Source: Sinanaerobacter sp. ZZT-01
Lineage (GTDB): Bacteria; Bacillota; Clostridia; Peptostreptococcales; Anaerovoracaceae
DNA: 64,000 nucleotides
Reading direction: 5' to 3'
NCBI RefSeq assembly: GCF_035621135.1
Contig: NZ_CP141728.1
Location: 1,116,001 to 1,180,000 of the forward strand
The position numbers and the translations under genes were made by a program. Below the pieces are notes generated by a model. It saw nothing but the letters and a program-made list of their open reading frames with translations. It searched no databases and had not been told where the DNA came from. The stretch's first letter is position 1, and every line of letters starts with the position of its first letter. This document shows, one piece after another, positions 24,458 to 32,533 of the stretch.

Positions 24458-27055
24458 ATGAAGCAAAAATTTGATATTACAGGAATGACCTGTTCCGCTT
24501 GCTCTTCAAGAGTAGAAAAAAGTATAAATAAACTAGATGGCGTAGCTGCTGCTAATGTAAATCTGCTTACCAACAGCATGCAGGTTGAATACAATGAAAA
24601 TCAATTGAATGAAGAAAGCATTGTTAATGCAGTAAAACATGCAGGATACGGTGCATCTGTACATGAAACAACAAACCAAAAAAGCAGTAAGGGCACAAGT
24701 CGAACGTCCTCTGCTCCAAACATGATGGAAGAGCAGCTGCATTCAATGAAAGAACGCGTATGGGTTTCTTTTATATTTTTGATTCCGTTATTCTATATTT
24801 CCATGGGTCATATGATGGGTGCACCGCTCCCGGCTTTCCTTACCGGAATTGAAAATGGTGTTTCCTATGCTCTCACACAATTTTTACTTTGCCTTCCGAT
24901 TGTGTATATTAACCGTAAATATTACCAAGTCGGATTTAAAACATTGTTGCATGGGGCGCCAAATATGGATAGTTTAATTGCAATCGGTTCCAGTGCCGCC
25001 CTCATCTACGGCCTATTTGCAATCTACCGAATCGGCTACGGACTCGGCATTCAAAATCTGGAGTTGGCTCATCAATACCATATGGATCTATACTTTGAGT
25101 CGGCAGCTACCATACTTGCTCTCATCACTTTGGGAAAATACTTAGAAACCCGCTCCAAAGGTAAAACAAGTGAAGCAATTACAAAGCTTATGGATTTAGC
25201 TCCGAAAACAGCAATCGTGGAACGGGATGGTAAAGAAATAGAGATAGCGATTGAAGAGATCGTTGCAGAAGATATCTTTTTAGTAAAACCAGGTGCCAGC
25301 GTGCCTGCGGATGGCATTATCCTTGAAGGTTCATCCAGCTTAGATGAATCTGCACTGACCGGAGAAAGTATTCCCGTCGAAAAAAAAGCTGGTGATTCCA
25401 TCACCGCTGCTACAATTAACAAAGCTGGTTTCTTAAAATGCCGAGCAACCAAGGTTGGAAACGATACTACACTTGCACAAATTATAGCTTTAGTAGAAGA
25501 AGCAAGTGCAAGCAAAGCCCCGATCGCAAATATGGCTGATAAAATTACTGGTATATTTGTTCCGGTCGTCATTGCCATTGCAGTTGCTTCTACAATCATA
25601 TGGCTACTGCTTGGTGCCACTTTTGAATTTGCACTTTCCATTGGCATTGCTGTCCTCGTAATCTCCTGCCCTTGTGCGCTTGGGCTTGCCACTCCGGTTG
25701 CAATCATGGTAGGTACCGGAAAAGGTGCACAAAATGGTATTTTAATTAAATCAGGAGAAGCATTAGAAACCGCACACAATATCAAAACGGTTGTCTTAGA
25801 TAAAACCGGGACAATTACAGAGGGTAAACCTCAGGTTACGGACATTCTTACTGTCAGTCAAGAAAAAGAATTTACAGAACAGAATTTACTTCAGCTTGCC
25901 GCAACCTTAGAAAAACAAAGTGAACACCCACTTGCTGAAGCTATTTTAAATGCCGCCAAACAAAAACAAATTATGCCATCTGCTGTCAGTAATTTTACTG
26001 CTATTTTCGGTCGTGGCGTAAAAGGATCAATTAATGGTTCACTCTACCTCGCAGGGAATGCTGCATTATTAAAAGAAAATAATATTTCACTTGCTTCTTA
26101 TGAAGCGAAAATCGACCAGCTTGCACAAGAAGGAAAAACACCGCTTCTATTTGCATCGGAAAAAGAACTGCTTGGCATTATCGCCGTAGCTGACGTTGTA
26201 AAACCGACAAGTAAACGTGCGATTTCTGCTCTAAAGGATCTTGGCATCCATGTTATCATGCTAACCGGAGACAATAAAAAAACTGCTTCTGCCATTCAAA
26301 ATCAGTTAGAAATATCAACTGTAATTGCGGAAGTGCTCCCTCAAGATAAAGAAAAAGAAATTGTAGCGTTACAGAAAAAAGGCCATAAGGTCGCAATGGT
26401 TGGTGACGGCATCAACGACGCTCCCGCTCTTGCCAGAGCAGATGTCGGTATTGCAATAGGTGCTGGCACTGATGTCGCAATCGAAAGTGCAGATATAGTC
26501 CTGATGAAAAATGATTTGCTCGATGCGGTAACTGCGATTAAACTAAGTAAAGCAGTCATCAGAAACATCAAACAAAATTTATTTTGGGCATTCTTTTACA
26601 ACAGTGTCGGCATTCCATTAGCCGCAGGCCTGCTCTACGGCCTTTATGAATTGAAGTTAAACCCGATGTTTGCAGCTTTTGCAATGAGCTTGAGCAGTGT
26701 CTGCGTCGTAAGCAATGCCTTACGTTTAAAATTATTTAAAGCAGACCACACTGGCATTTCAACAGCCTTACCGCAGTCCGCAGCATCGCCAATTATAGAA
26801 CCAATTATTTCTAATGAACAAAAAGGAGAAGAAAAAAAGATGAAAACATTAAAAATGAACATTGAAGGTATGTCTTGCAGCCATTGCAGCGGTCGTGTAA
26901 CGGACGTGCTCAACGCAATCGACGGCGTAGAGGCAAAAGTAAATCTCGCACAGCAATCCGCAACAATTGCGCTATCTAAGGAAGTAGATAACAGTACTTT
27001 GAAAAAAGCAGTGGAGGATGCAGGCTATCACGTAACTTCCATTGAAGAAGAATAG
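24458..27055 (+). CDS. copA: Copper-exporting P1B-type ATPase with C-terminal CopZ fusion
   Basis: An 865-residue copper pump. Residues 1-70 form a metal-binding domain with C12-xx-C15 (GMTCSACSS). Then come eight membrane segments, the actuator TGES, the CPC in ISCPCALGLATPVAIMVGTGKGA, the phosphorylation site DKTGTITEG, the SEHPLAEA loop and GDGINDAPALARADVGIAIG. After the last helix, residues 795-865 are a complete second metal-binding domain (GMSCSHCSGR, C807 and C810), like free CopZ. It begins with an in-frame ATG at 26840 preceded by AAAGGAG, so a free chaperone could also be made. The start at 24458 has GGAGG nine bases upstream; a longer frame would run through the promoter and operator. 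Confidence 0.95.
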   Translation: MKQKFDITGMTCSACSSRVEKSINKLDGVAAANVNLLTNSMQVEYNENQLNEESIVNAVKHAGYGASVHETTNQKSSKGTSRTSSAPNMMEEQLHSMKERVWVSFIFLIPLFYISMGHMMGAPLPAFLTGIENGVSYALTQFLLCLPIVYINRKYYQVGFKTLLHGAPNMDSLIAIGSSAALIYGLFAIYRIGYGLGIQNLELAHQYHMDLYFESAATILALITLGKYLETRSKGKTSEAITKLMDLAPKTAIVERDGKEIEIAIEEIVAEDIFLVKPGASVPADGIILEGSSSLDESALTGESIPVEKKAGDSITAATINKAGFLKCRATKVGNDTTLAQIIALVEEASASKAPIANMADKITGIFVPVVIAIAVASTIIWLLLGATFEFALSIGIAVLVISCPCALGLATPVAIMVGTGKGAQNGILIKSGEALETAHNIKTVVLDKTGTITEGKPQVTDILTVSQEKEFTEQNLLQLAATLEKQSEHPLAEAILNAAKQKQIMPSAVSNFTAIFGRGVKGSINGSLYLAGNAALLKENNISLASYEAKIDQLAQEGKTPLLFASEKELLGIIAVADVVKPTSKRAISALKDLGIHVIMLTGDNKKTASAIQNQLEISTVIAEVLPQDKEKEIVALQKKGHKVAMVGDGINDAPALARADVGIAIGAGTDVAIESADIVLMKNDLLDAVTAIKLSKAVIRNIKQNLFWAFFYNSVGIPLAAGLLYGLYELKLNPMFAAFAMSLSSVCVVSNALRLKLFKADHTGISTALPQSAASPIIEPIISNEQKGEEKKMKTLKMNIEGMSCSHCSGRVTDVLNAIDGVEAKVNLAQQSATIALSKEVDNSTLKKAVEDAGYHVTSIEEE
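26825..27055 (+). CDS. Possible internally initiated CopZ copper chaperone
   Basis: Inside copA and in the same frame, GGAG at 26825-26828 lies 11 bases before an ATG at 26840, in a purine-rich tract. Translation from it gives 71 residues, MKTLKMNIEGMSCSHCSGR and onward, which is the size and pattern of stand-alone CopZ. Either it is only the scar of a fused copZ gene, or it yields a free chaperone in addition to the long pump. Coordinates include the ribosome site. Confidence 0.5.
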   Translation, partial: GEEKKMKTLKMNIEGMSCSHCSGRVTDVLNAIDGVEAKVNLAQQSATIALSKEVDNSTLKKAVEDAGYHVTSIEEE

Positions 27056-27067
27056 CAGGAAATCGTT

Positions 27068-27340
27068 ATGAAAGCATCTACAAGCACAATCAACCGCTTG
27101 CTGAAAACTGCAAAAGGCCAGCTTGAAGGAATTTTAAAAATGGTAGAAGAAGACCGCTATTGCGTGGATGTTTCGAATCAAATCCTTGCAACACAAGCCA
27201 TTTTACAAAAAGCAAACAAAGAAATTCTTCGCAGTCATATAAAATGCTGTGTAAAAAGTGCATTGGAAAGCGATAATGAAGCAGAAAAAGATATTAAAAT
27301 TGAAGAATTATTATCTTTGCTTGATAAAATAGGACGATAA
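27068..27340 (+). CDS. csoR: CsoR-type copper-sensing repressor
   Basis: A 90-residue all-helical repressor. The copper ligands of the family are present at C32, H57 and C61 with the expected spacing (25 and 4), and the start region STINRLLKTAKGQLEGILKMVEEDRYC is typical. It follows copA by 12 bases with a weak GGAAA ribosome site. It should bind the operator at 24413-24437 in the absence of copper and release it when Cu(I) binds. C60 next to C61 is an extra cysteine. Confidence 0.92.
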   Translation: MKASTSTINRLLKTAKGQLEGILKMVEEDRYCVDVSNQILATQAILQKANKEILRSHIKCCVKSALESDNEAEKDIKIEELLSLLDKIGR

Positions 27341-27367
27341 TAAAAGTAAAAAGCAAAATAAAGATAG

Positions 27368-27398
27368 AAGCAGGCAGTCTTTTCAGCTGCCTGCTTCT
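27368..27398. terminator. Hairpin between csoR and the ligase gene
   Basis: Perfect 11-base stem GAAGCAGGCAG / CTGCCTGCTTC with a nine-base loop, between two converging genes. Neither side has a long T run (TAATTTC on plus, TATCTTTATTTT on minus), so a bidirectional terminator is likely but not textbook. Confidence 0.6.
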
Positions 27399-27427
27399 AA
27401 TTTCATATCATAGACAAAGCATTGCAA

Positions 27428-28372
27428 TTACATGCATGAGATGCATTCTTTTGCCTGTTTATCTTCGCGAAGCCCCTTAAATACCGGTTGGCGAAGAGAT
27501 CCACTTGATGTTTTCTCCATATATTTTACCGTACATACCAGATCAGGAGAAAGCCATACTGCATTTTTATTTCTACTTTGAGCTGCCTGCTCTGTAAAAG
27601 GTGGATTGGAAGTTTTTTTATGAGATGCTATCTTTGAAAAACTTTCTTTTGATACTCCCAAGGTCACATGCCCCTTATCAATTAATTCTTCCTTACTATA
27701 TTGACCTAGGATAAGACTTACAATATAGTCGCTTTTTTCAATATATCCGCAGATTACGAAATCATCATCTTTAAGATATTTTATTTTGATCCAATCCTTC
27801 GTTCTCTTATCTAAATAGTATTTGCTATCCTTAAGCTTTGCAACAATACCCTCTAATTCTTTTTGCTTTGCAAGGTCAAATAACGCAATCCCTTTTTCTT
27901 CAATATAACGAGAGATTGCCAATCGTTCACTTTCTTTAGCTATTTTGCCTAATAGCAATTTACGATCCATTAAAGGCATATTCGTAACTTGCTTGTCCTT
28001 ATAATATATAATATCATAAGCGGTAAAGGTGGCGGGAAGCTTCTTGGATTCCATCTCAATTTTAAATGTATTCGACATTAAGCTTCTTTTTTTAATTTCA
28101 GAAAAATCAGGAACGCCATCTTTAATAATAATCAACTCACCATCTAAAATACATCGACATTTTACTTGTTTATGAATTTGAGATAATTCCGGAACTTTTC
28201 GAAGCATTTTCATATTTCTTTTATTCCTTAGCTCTGTCCCATTTTCATCTAAATAAGCAATGCACCTCTCACCATCTAATTTTAATTCAAAAATATAACT
28301 TTTATTATCAAACGGCTCCCCTTCCATTCCAATTAACATCGGTTTCACGATCTTACTTTTAAAAATATCCAT
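27428..28372 (-). CDS. ATP-dependent DNA ligase of the NHEJ (LigD ligase-domain) type
   Basis: A 314-residue stand-alone ligase. The nucleotide-binding motif is ELKLDGER (lysine about residue 31); further ligase motifs are ILDGELI, TAYDIIYY, EGIVAKLKDSKY and WIKIKY, then an OB-fold domain (CGYIEKSDYIVSLILGQY). It lacks the polymerase/primase and phosphoesterase domains of full LigD. The ATG directly abuts the stop codon of ku, so the two are co-translated. Together they should join double-strand breaks by end joining. Confidence 0.9.
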   Translation of the reverse strand: MDIFKSKIVKPMLIGMEGEPFDNKSYIFELKLDGERCIAYLDENGTELRNKRNMKMLRKVPELSQIHKQVKCRCILDGELIIIKDGVPDFSEIKKRSLMSNTFKIEMESKKLPATFTAYDIIYYKDKQVTNMPLMDRKLLLGKIAKESERLAISRYIEEKGIALFDLAKQKELEGIVAKLKDSKYYLDKRTKDWIKIKYLKDDDFVICGYIEKSDYIVSLILGQYSKEELIDKGHVTLGVSKESFSKIASHKKTSNPPFTEQAAQSRNKNAVWLSPDLVCTVKYMEKTSSGSLRQPVFKGLREDKQAKECISCM

Positions 28373-29185
28373 TTAGGCCTCTTTTGCTCTTGGTTTTTTT
28401 GAAGTTCTTTTTTTCTTCGCCGGAGTGGGAGTATTTTGCTCAATGCTCCTTTGCAGTGCCTCCATAAGATCGATTACATTTCCTCTTTCATCTTCTTTTG
28501 CTGCGATTATTTCTTTTCCGGATATCTTGTCTTCAATCAATTTTCTCAATCGTTCTTGGTATTCATCTTTATATAATTCTGGTTCGAAAGGCTTTACCAT
28601 AGAAGAGATTAAAGTTTTCGCCATTGTTAATTCACTCTCATTCAAATCTGGTTTTGCATAAGACTTCGGAATTTCTTTTATTTCATCAGAATAAAACATC
28701 TTTTCAACCAAGATTCCTTCCTCACTTGGTATAATACACAATAAAGTTTCGCTGTTACCCATCACGGTCTTTGCAATTGCTACTTTGTTTTCTTGTTTCA
28801 TAGCAGCACGAAGCAGCTCAAATGCCTTTTCTCCACCTGTTTCAGGAACTGCGTGATACGTTTTATCATAAAAAATAGGCTGAATGTTGTCTAAGTCAGC
28901 AAAATGTAAGATTTGAACCGTTTTATCCTTCTCTGTCTTGATTTTTTCAAAATCTTCATCCGATACGATCACATACTGATCCTTATCGTATTCAAAACCT
29001 TTTATAATATCTCCTGAGGAAACTTCTTTTCCACAATCGGAACATATCTTTTTATATCGAACCCGGCTGTTATCTTCTCTGCAAAGCTGATTAAAATGAA
29101 TATCATTATCCTGAGTTGCGGTATATAATGCCACGGGTATATGAACCAACCCAAAGCTAATTGCACCTTTATGTGATACTGCCAT
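28373..29185 (-). CDS. ku: DNA-end-binding protein Ku
   Basis: A 270-residue bacterial Ku homodimer subunit. Marks are HKGAISFGLVHIPVALYTAT at the start, RYKKICSDCGKEV with a CxxC, GFEYDKDQYVIVSDEDFE, and FYDKTYHAVPETGGEKAFELLRAAM. The C-terminal tail is rich in lysine and arginine (PAKKKRTSKKPRAKEA), as usual for DNA contact. AGAGG precedes the start. It is the first gene of a two-gene end-joining operon with the ligase. Confidence 0.95.
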   Translation of the reverse strand: MAVSHKGAISFGLVHIPVALYTATQDNDIHFNQLCREDNSRVRYKKICSDCGKEVSSGDIIKGFEYDKDQYVIVSDEDFEKIKTEKDKTVQILHFADLDNIQPIFYDKTYHAVPETGGEKAFELLRAAMKQENKVAIAKTVMGNSETLLCIIPSEEGILVEKMFYSDEIKEIPKSYAKPDLNESELTMAKTLISSMVKPFEPELYKDEYQERLRKLIEDKISGKEIIAAKEDERGNVIDLMEALQRSIEQNTPTPAKKKRTSKKPRAKEA

Positions 29186-29433
29186 TTAAAAATACCTCTT
29201 TCGTTTTCTTTTATTGTGACCGAAAAGCATCCGTTAAATTCTGATTATCCATAAAATACTCTTTTTATTTTACTATTTGGATAGAATAACATTTATAATA
29301 AAGTCAACTATTTCTAAAAATAGTTTGAGTGAAAATACTTTTTAGATCGAATGTATTATTGAAGAACTCTTCACAACGACTTAACTGTCCGAAAAAAATT
29401 GTAAATAAAAAACTTAGTTATAACGAGGTTACT

Positions 29434-29985
29434 ATGAATGATCAACAATTATTGATACTGCTCCAAAATTCTCCTTCAAAAGGACTTGCAAAAGCGATTG
29501 ATTTATATGGAGATTCAGTTCGTTGGATTGCATGTAAAATATTAGGTCTTAACAACTCAGAGGATATTGAAGAATGTGTTTCAGATATTTTCGTTCGGTT
29601 CTGGCAAAGCTTAGAGCGTTTTGACAGTACATCTAATGTTCCATTAAAAAGCTATCTTTACGGTATTGCACGACACACCGCTTTGGACTATCAAAAGCAG
29701 AAAAAAAGCATACTTCTCGTACCCCTAGAAGAAGATGACCTTTCTTTGGACGTGGATTTCACGGGTGAGCTTGCAAAGAAAACAAATCTCCTAATTTTGC
29801 ATGATGTAATTGAAAACATGCCGTCACCCGATCAAGAAATTTTCATACGCCGCTATTTTTTAGAAGAACGGATAAAGACAATTGCCGGCGAATTGCATCT
29901 GCCGGAGAAGATGGTAGAAAACAAGCTGTATAGGGGAAAAATGAGTTTAAAACAGCAATTAATCGAGAGGGGATTTATTATATGA
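29434..29985 (+). CDS. ECF-like sigma-70 family factor
   Basis: A 183-residue sigma factor with region 2 (GDSVRWIACKILG, DIEECVSDIFVRFWQSLERFD, YGIARHTALDYQKQKK) and region 4 (SPDQEIFIRRYFLEERIKTIAGELHLPEKMVENKLYRGKMSLK; key pieces given only as landmarks). The start at 29434 has GAGG eight bases upstream; an earlier in-frame start adds 35 residues without a ribosome site. Its stop overlaps the start of a DUF4179 gene in ATGA. Such pairs usually are a sigma factor and its membrane-bound anti-sigma partner. Confidence 0.82.
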   Translation: MNDQQLLILLQNSPSKGLAKAIDLYGDSVRWIACKILGLNNSEDIEECVSDIFVRFWQSLERFDSTSNVPLKSYLYGIARHTALDYQKQKKSILLVPLEEDDLSLDVDFTGELAKKTNLLILHDVIENMPSPDQEIFIRRYFLEERIKTIAGELHLPEKMVENKLYRGKMSLKQQLIERGFII

Positions 29986-31145
29986 ATAAACTAACTGATT
30001 TGATAGATAATTGGACACCTGATCCAAATAAGCTGGATGAAATGAAAGATAAGGAACGAGATTCTTTAGAAATCCCTCCTTTTACGGAGAGCGAACGAGC
30101 AGCCTTGCTCAAAAAAGTGTTAACAAAATCTAATCTTTCCATTTTTGACACGACTGAAGAAGCAAAAGAACCGATTCAGCAGGAGATACAAAAAAATGTA
30201 CCAAGCCAAAAGACTGGATGGAATTTAAGATGGAATCAAAAAGCAAGAAAGCGACGGCTTTTCCCTGTCATTTTAATTGCAATTCTTGCAATGGCAACTA
30301 TATCTTTTGCTGCCGTTACCACGATTATCGATCCTGTTTTTCTTACGTACCTTAAACCATCCTACCAAGAACAAATCGATGCGCTTCAAAATTCTGCAAT
30401 ACTACTGGGACAAGAGAGCAGCAATAATGGTTATACGGTAAGAGCAAGACAAGCAATTGGAGATAAAAATATAGTCTACGTCCTATTTGATCTAGTTGCT
30501 GAAGACGAGAGTGTTTTTAATCTTCCATATTATAATTTTTCTTCTAATAACATTACAGTAGAGAATTCGACGCCATTATTTCCTTTCAGTTTTCCGGGAG
30601 GTCATGGCATGGGTTATTTTATAGAACAGATGGAAGACGAAGATCCGGACGATAATATTAGAACATTCCTTTTATGTTTAAACTCCAGCAAAAGCCTACT
30701 AAATAAAAAATTGGAAATTCGGCTTGAAGATATCTGTATTTATCATAGCAGCGAACCGTTTGAAGAAACCCTGATAACCGGTCAATGGAATCTTGAGATT
30801 CCTTTGGACTATAAGGATGCTTCGATTACCACGCATCCTATGAAACGAATCTCCTTTTCGGGTACCGATAAAAGTGTGTTCATTACTTCATTAAGGATTT
30901 CGCCGATTTCTATTACTATTACAGCAAAAGGACGCGGTGTTTCACTGTACGATACCGCACAGCATGCCGGAGATTCAACGGGAGATATTGAAATAACCCT
31001 AAAGGATGGAACAAAAGTTAATCACAATTCATCCGGTACCAATACAGACGGCTTCTCTTTCACTAAGGATCAGACCTTTTCAAATATCATCGATTTAAGG
31101 GAAATTGAATCAATCTGTTACATGGGTGTTGAACTCTGGCATTAA
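29982..31145 (+). CDS. DUF4179 membrane protein, probable anti-sigma partner
   Basis: A 387-residue protein with a cytoplasmic N-terminal part of about 90 residues, one membrane helix (FPVILIAILAMATISFAAV, residues about 95-115) and a large external domain beginning FLTYLKPSYQEQIDALQNSA with strand-rich sequence. This is the layout of DUF4179 proteins, encoded after sigma factors in many Clostridia. It starts in an ATGA overlap with the sigma gene. The signal it senses is unknown. Confidence 0.72.
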   Translation: MNKLTDLIDNWTPDPNKLDEMKDKERDSLEIPPFTESERAALLKKVLTKSNLSIFDTTEEAKEPIQQEIQKNVPSQKTGWNLRWNQKARKRRLFPVILIAILAMATISFAAVTTIIDPVFLTYLKPSYQEQIDALQNSAILLGQESSNNGYTVRARQAIGDKNIVYVLFDLVAEDESVFNLPYYNFSSNNITVENSTPLFPFSFPGGHGMGYFIEQMEDEDPDDNIRTFLLCLNSSKSLLNKKLEIRLEDICIYHSSEPFEETLITGQWNLEIPLDYKDASITTHPMKRISFSGTDKSVFITSLRISPISITITAKGRGVSLYDTAQHAGDSTGDIEITLKDGTKVNHNSSGTNTDGFSFTKDQTFSNIIDLREIESICYMGVELWH

Positions 31146-31158
31146 AAATCCTATTATA

Positions 31159-31243
31159 AAAAGGACTGCCGCCTCTGAATCGCCATCCTGAAAGTTAAAT
31201 TTTTTAGTCTAACTTTCAGCGGTTACTTCATCGGCAGCCTTTT
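31159..31243. terminator. Nested hairpin after the DUF4179 gene
   Basis: Outer arms AAAAGG-A-CTGCCG and CGGCAG-CCTTTT enclose an inner perfect ten-base stem CTGAAAGTTA / TAACTTTCAG. The element lies between convergent genes and ends in TTTTAATC, so it probably terminates transcription from at least one side. The two-tier structure is more complex than a plain terminator. Confidence 0.55.
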
Positions 31244-31261
31244 AATCAGTTTTGTATTTAT

Positions 31262-32533
31262 TTAATTTTCTTCGTATACAATGGCGCCATTACAAATAGT
31301 AAATTTAATTTTTCCATAAAGTTTTTCCCCTATAAACGGGGAATTATTTGATTTAGAAGCAAAGTCAGATTTTACAATCCAAGCTTCGGACGGATCGAAA
31401 ATCACTAAGTCTGCATCTCCGCCATCTTTAATGATGCCTGCATTTAGGGCATAAAGCCGTGCTGGTTTATAAGTCATCTTTCCTAAAAGCTTCATCATTG
31501 TCAAATGTCCTTTACGTACTAGATAGGTATTTCCCAGTGCCAATGCTGTTTCAAGTCCAATAATCCCACTCGGTGCTTCCAATAATCCCTTTTCTTTCTC
31601 CTGTGCAGAATGTGGAGCATGGTCTGTAGCGATCAATTCCAACGTATCGTCTTTTAAACCTTCAATTAGCTTAAATCTATCATCTTCTGTTCTAAGGGGA
31701 GGGTTCATCTTCGCATTTGCTCCTATTCTCTTCACTGCTTCTTCCGTTAAAGAAAAATGATGGGGGCTCACCTCGGCCCATATATTCGCTCCTAATTTCT
31801 TAGCCAAACGAATCAACTCTACAGAATTTCCAGAACTAACATGCTGGATATTGACCTTAGCTCCTGTCTCCAAGGCAAGCATACAGTCTCTGGCTACCAT
31901 CACATCCTCTGCACAATGACTTGCCCCCGGTATGCCTAATTCTTCGCTGACTTTTCCTTTATTCACACCTGCTTTATCAATTAAGCTTGGGTCCTCTTCA
32001 TGAAAACTCAATACTGTATCTAATCTTTTCGCTTCTTGCATTGCTCCCAGTACAGTTTTCGTATCTTTTAAAGCATATCCATCATCTGTAAATCCTACTG
32101 CGCCTGCTTCCAAAAGTTTCTCCATATCCGTCAACTCTTCTCCGCACATATTCTTTGTAATACTCGCAGTTTGGAGAACACGGATCTTTGCTTTCTCTGC
32201 CTTTTCTTTTATATAAGAGAGTGTTTCTTTATTATCCACAACCGGATTGGTATTTGCCATACAAATAACTGTTGTATAACCCCCTTTTGCTGCTGCCTTG
32301 CAACCAGATTCAATGTCTTCCTTGTATGTAAACCCCGGGTCTCTAAAATGAGAGTGCACATCAATCAGTCCTGGTGCCACTACATAGCCCAAAGCATCAA
32401 TGACCCGTTCATATTCATCGGTAATTTGATATTTTCCAATCCGATAAATCTTTCCATCTTTTATTATAATATCTATGACTTCATCCCTTTTTGTTTCAGG
32501 ATCAATGATCCTTCCATTTTTCACTAAAATCAT
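31262..32533 (-). CDS. Dihydroorotase-type cyclic amidohydrolase
   Basis: A 423-residue amidohydrolase with the class I dihydroorotase pattern: GLIDVHSHFRDPGFTYKEDI with the metal-binding HxH, MANTNPVVDN, VGFTDDG, and IATDHAPHS near the C-terminus. Reaction is reversible closure or opening of a dihydropyrimidine ring. By sequence alone it could be pyrC of pyrimidine synthesis, but no other pyr gene is near. It is the last gene of a cyclic-ureide operon, its start lying 32 bases inside the N-carbamoylase gene. It may open dihydroorotate or a related ring for catabolism. Confidence 0.85.
   Translation of the reverse strand: MILVKNGRIIDPETKRDEVIDIIIKDGKIYRIGKYQITDEYERVIDALGYVVAPGLIDVHSHFRDPGFTYKEDIESGCKAAAKGGYTTVICMANTNPVVDNKETLSYIKEKAEKAKIRVLQTASITKNMCGEELTDMEKLLEAGAVGFTDDGYALKDTKTVLGAMQEAKRLDTVLSFHEEDPSLIDKAGVNKGKVSEELGIPGASHCAEDVMVARDCMLALETGAKVNIQHVSSGNSVELIRLAKKLGANIWAEVSPHHFSLTEEAVKRIGANAKMNPPLRTEDDRFKLIEGLKDDTLELIATDHAPHSAQEKEKGLLEAPSGIIGLETALALGNTYLVRKGHLTMMKLLGKMTYKPARLYALNAGIIKDGGDADLVIFDPSEAWIVKSDFASKSNNSPFIGEKLYGKIKFTICNGAIVYEEN

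Noticed and set aside
25072-25785. Long open frame of 237 codons antisense to copA
   Set aside because: Shadow of the copA coding frame; composition is rich in Ser/Thr/Ile without any domain pattern and there is no ribosome site.
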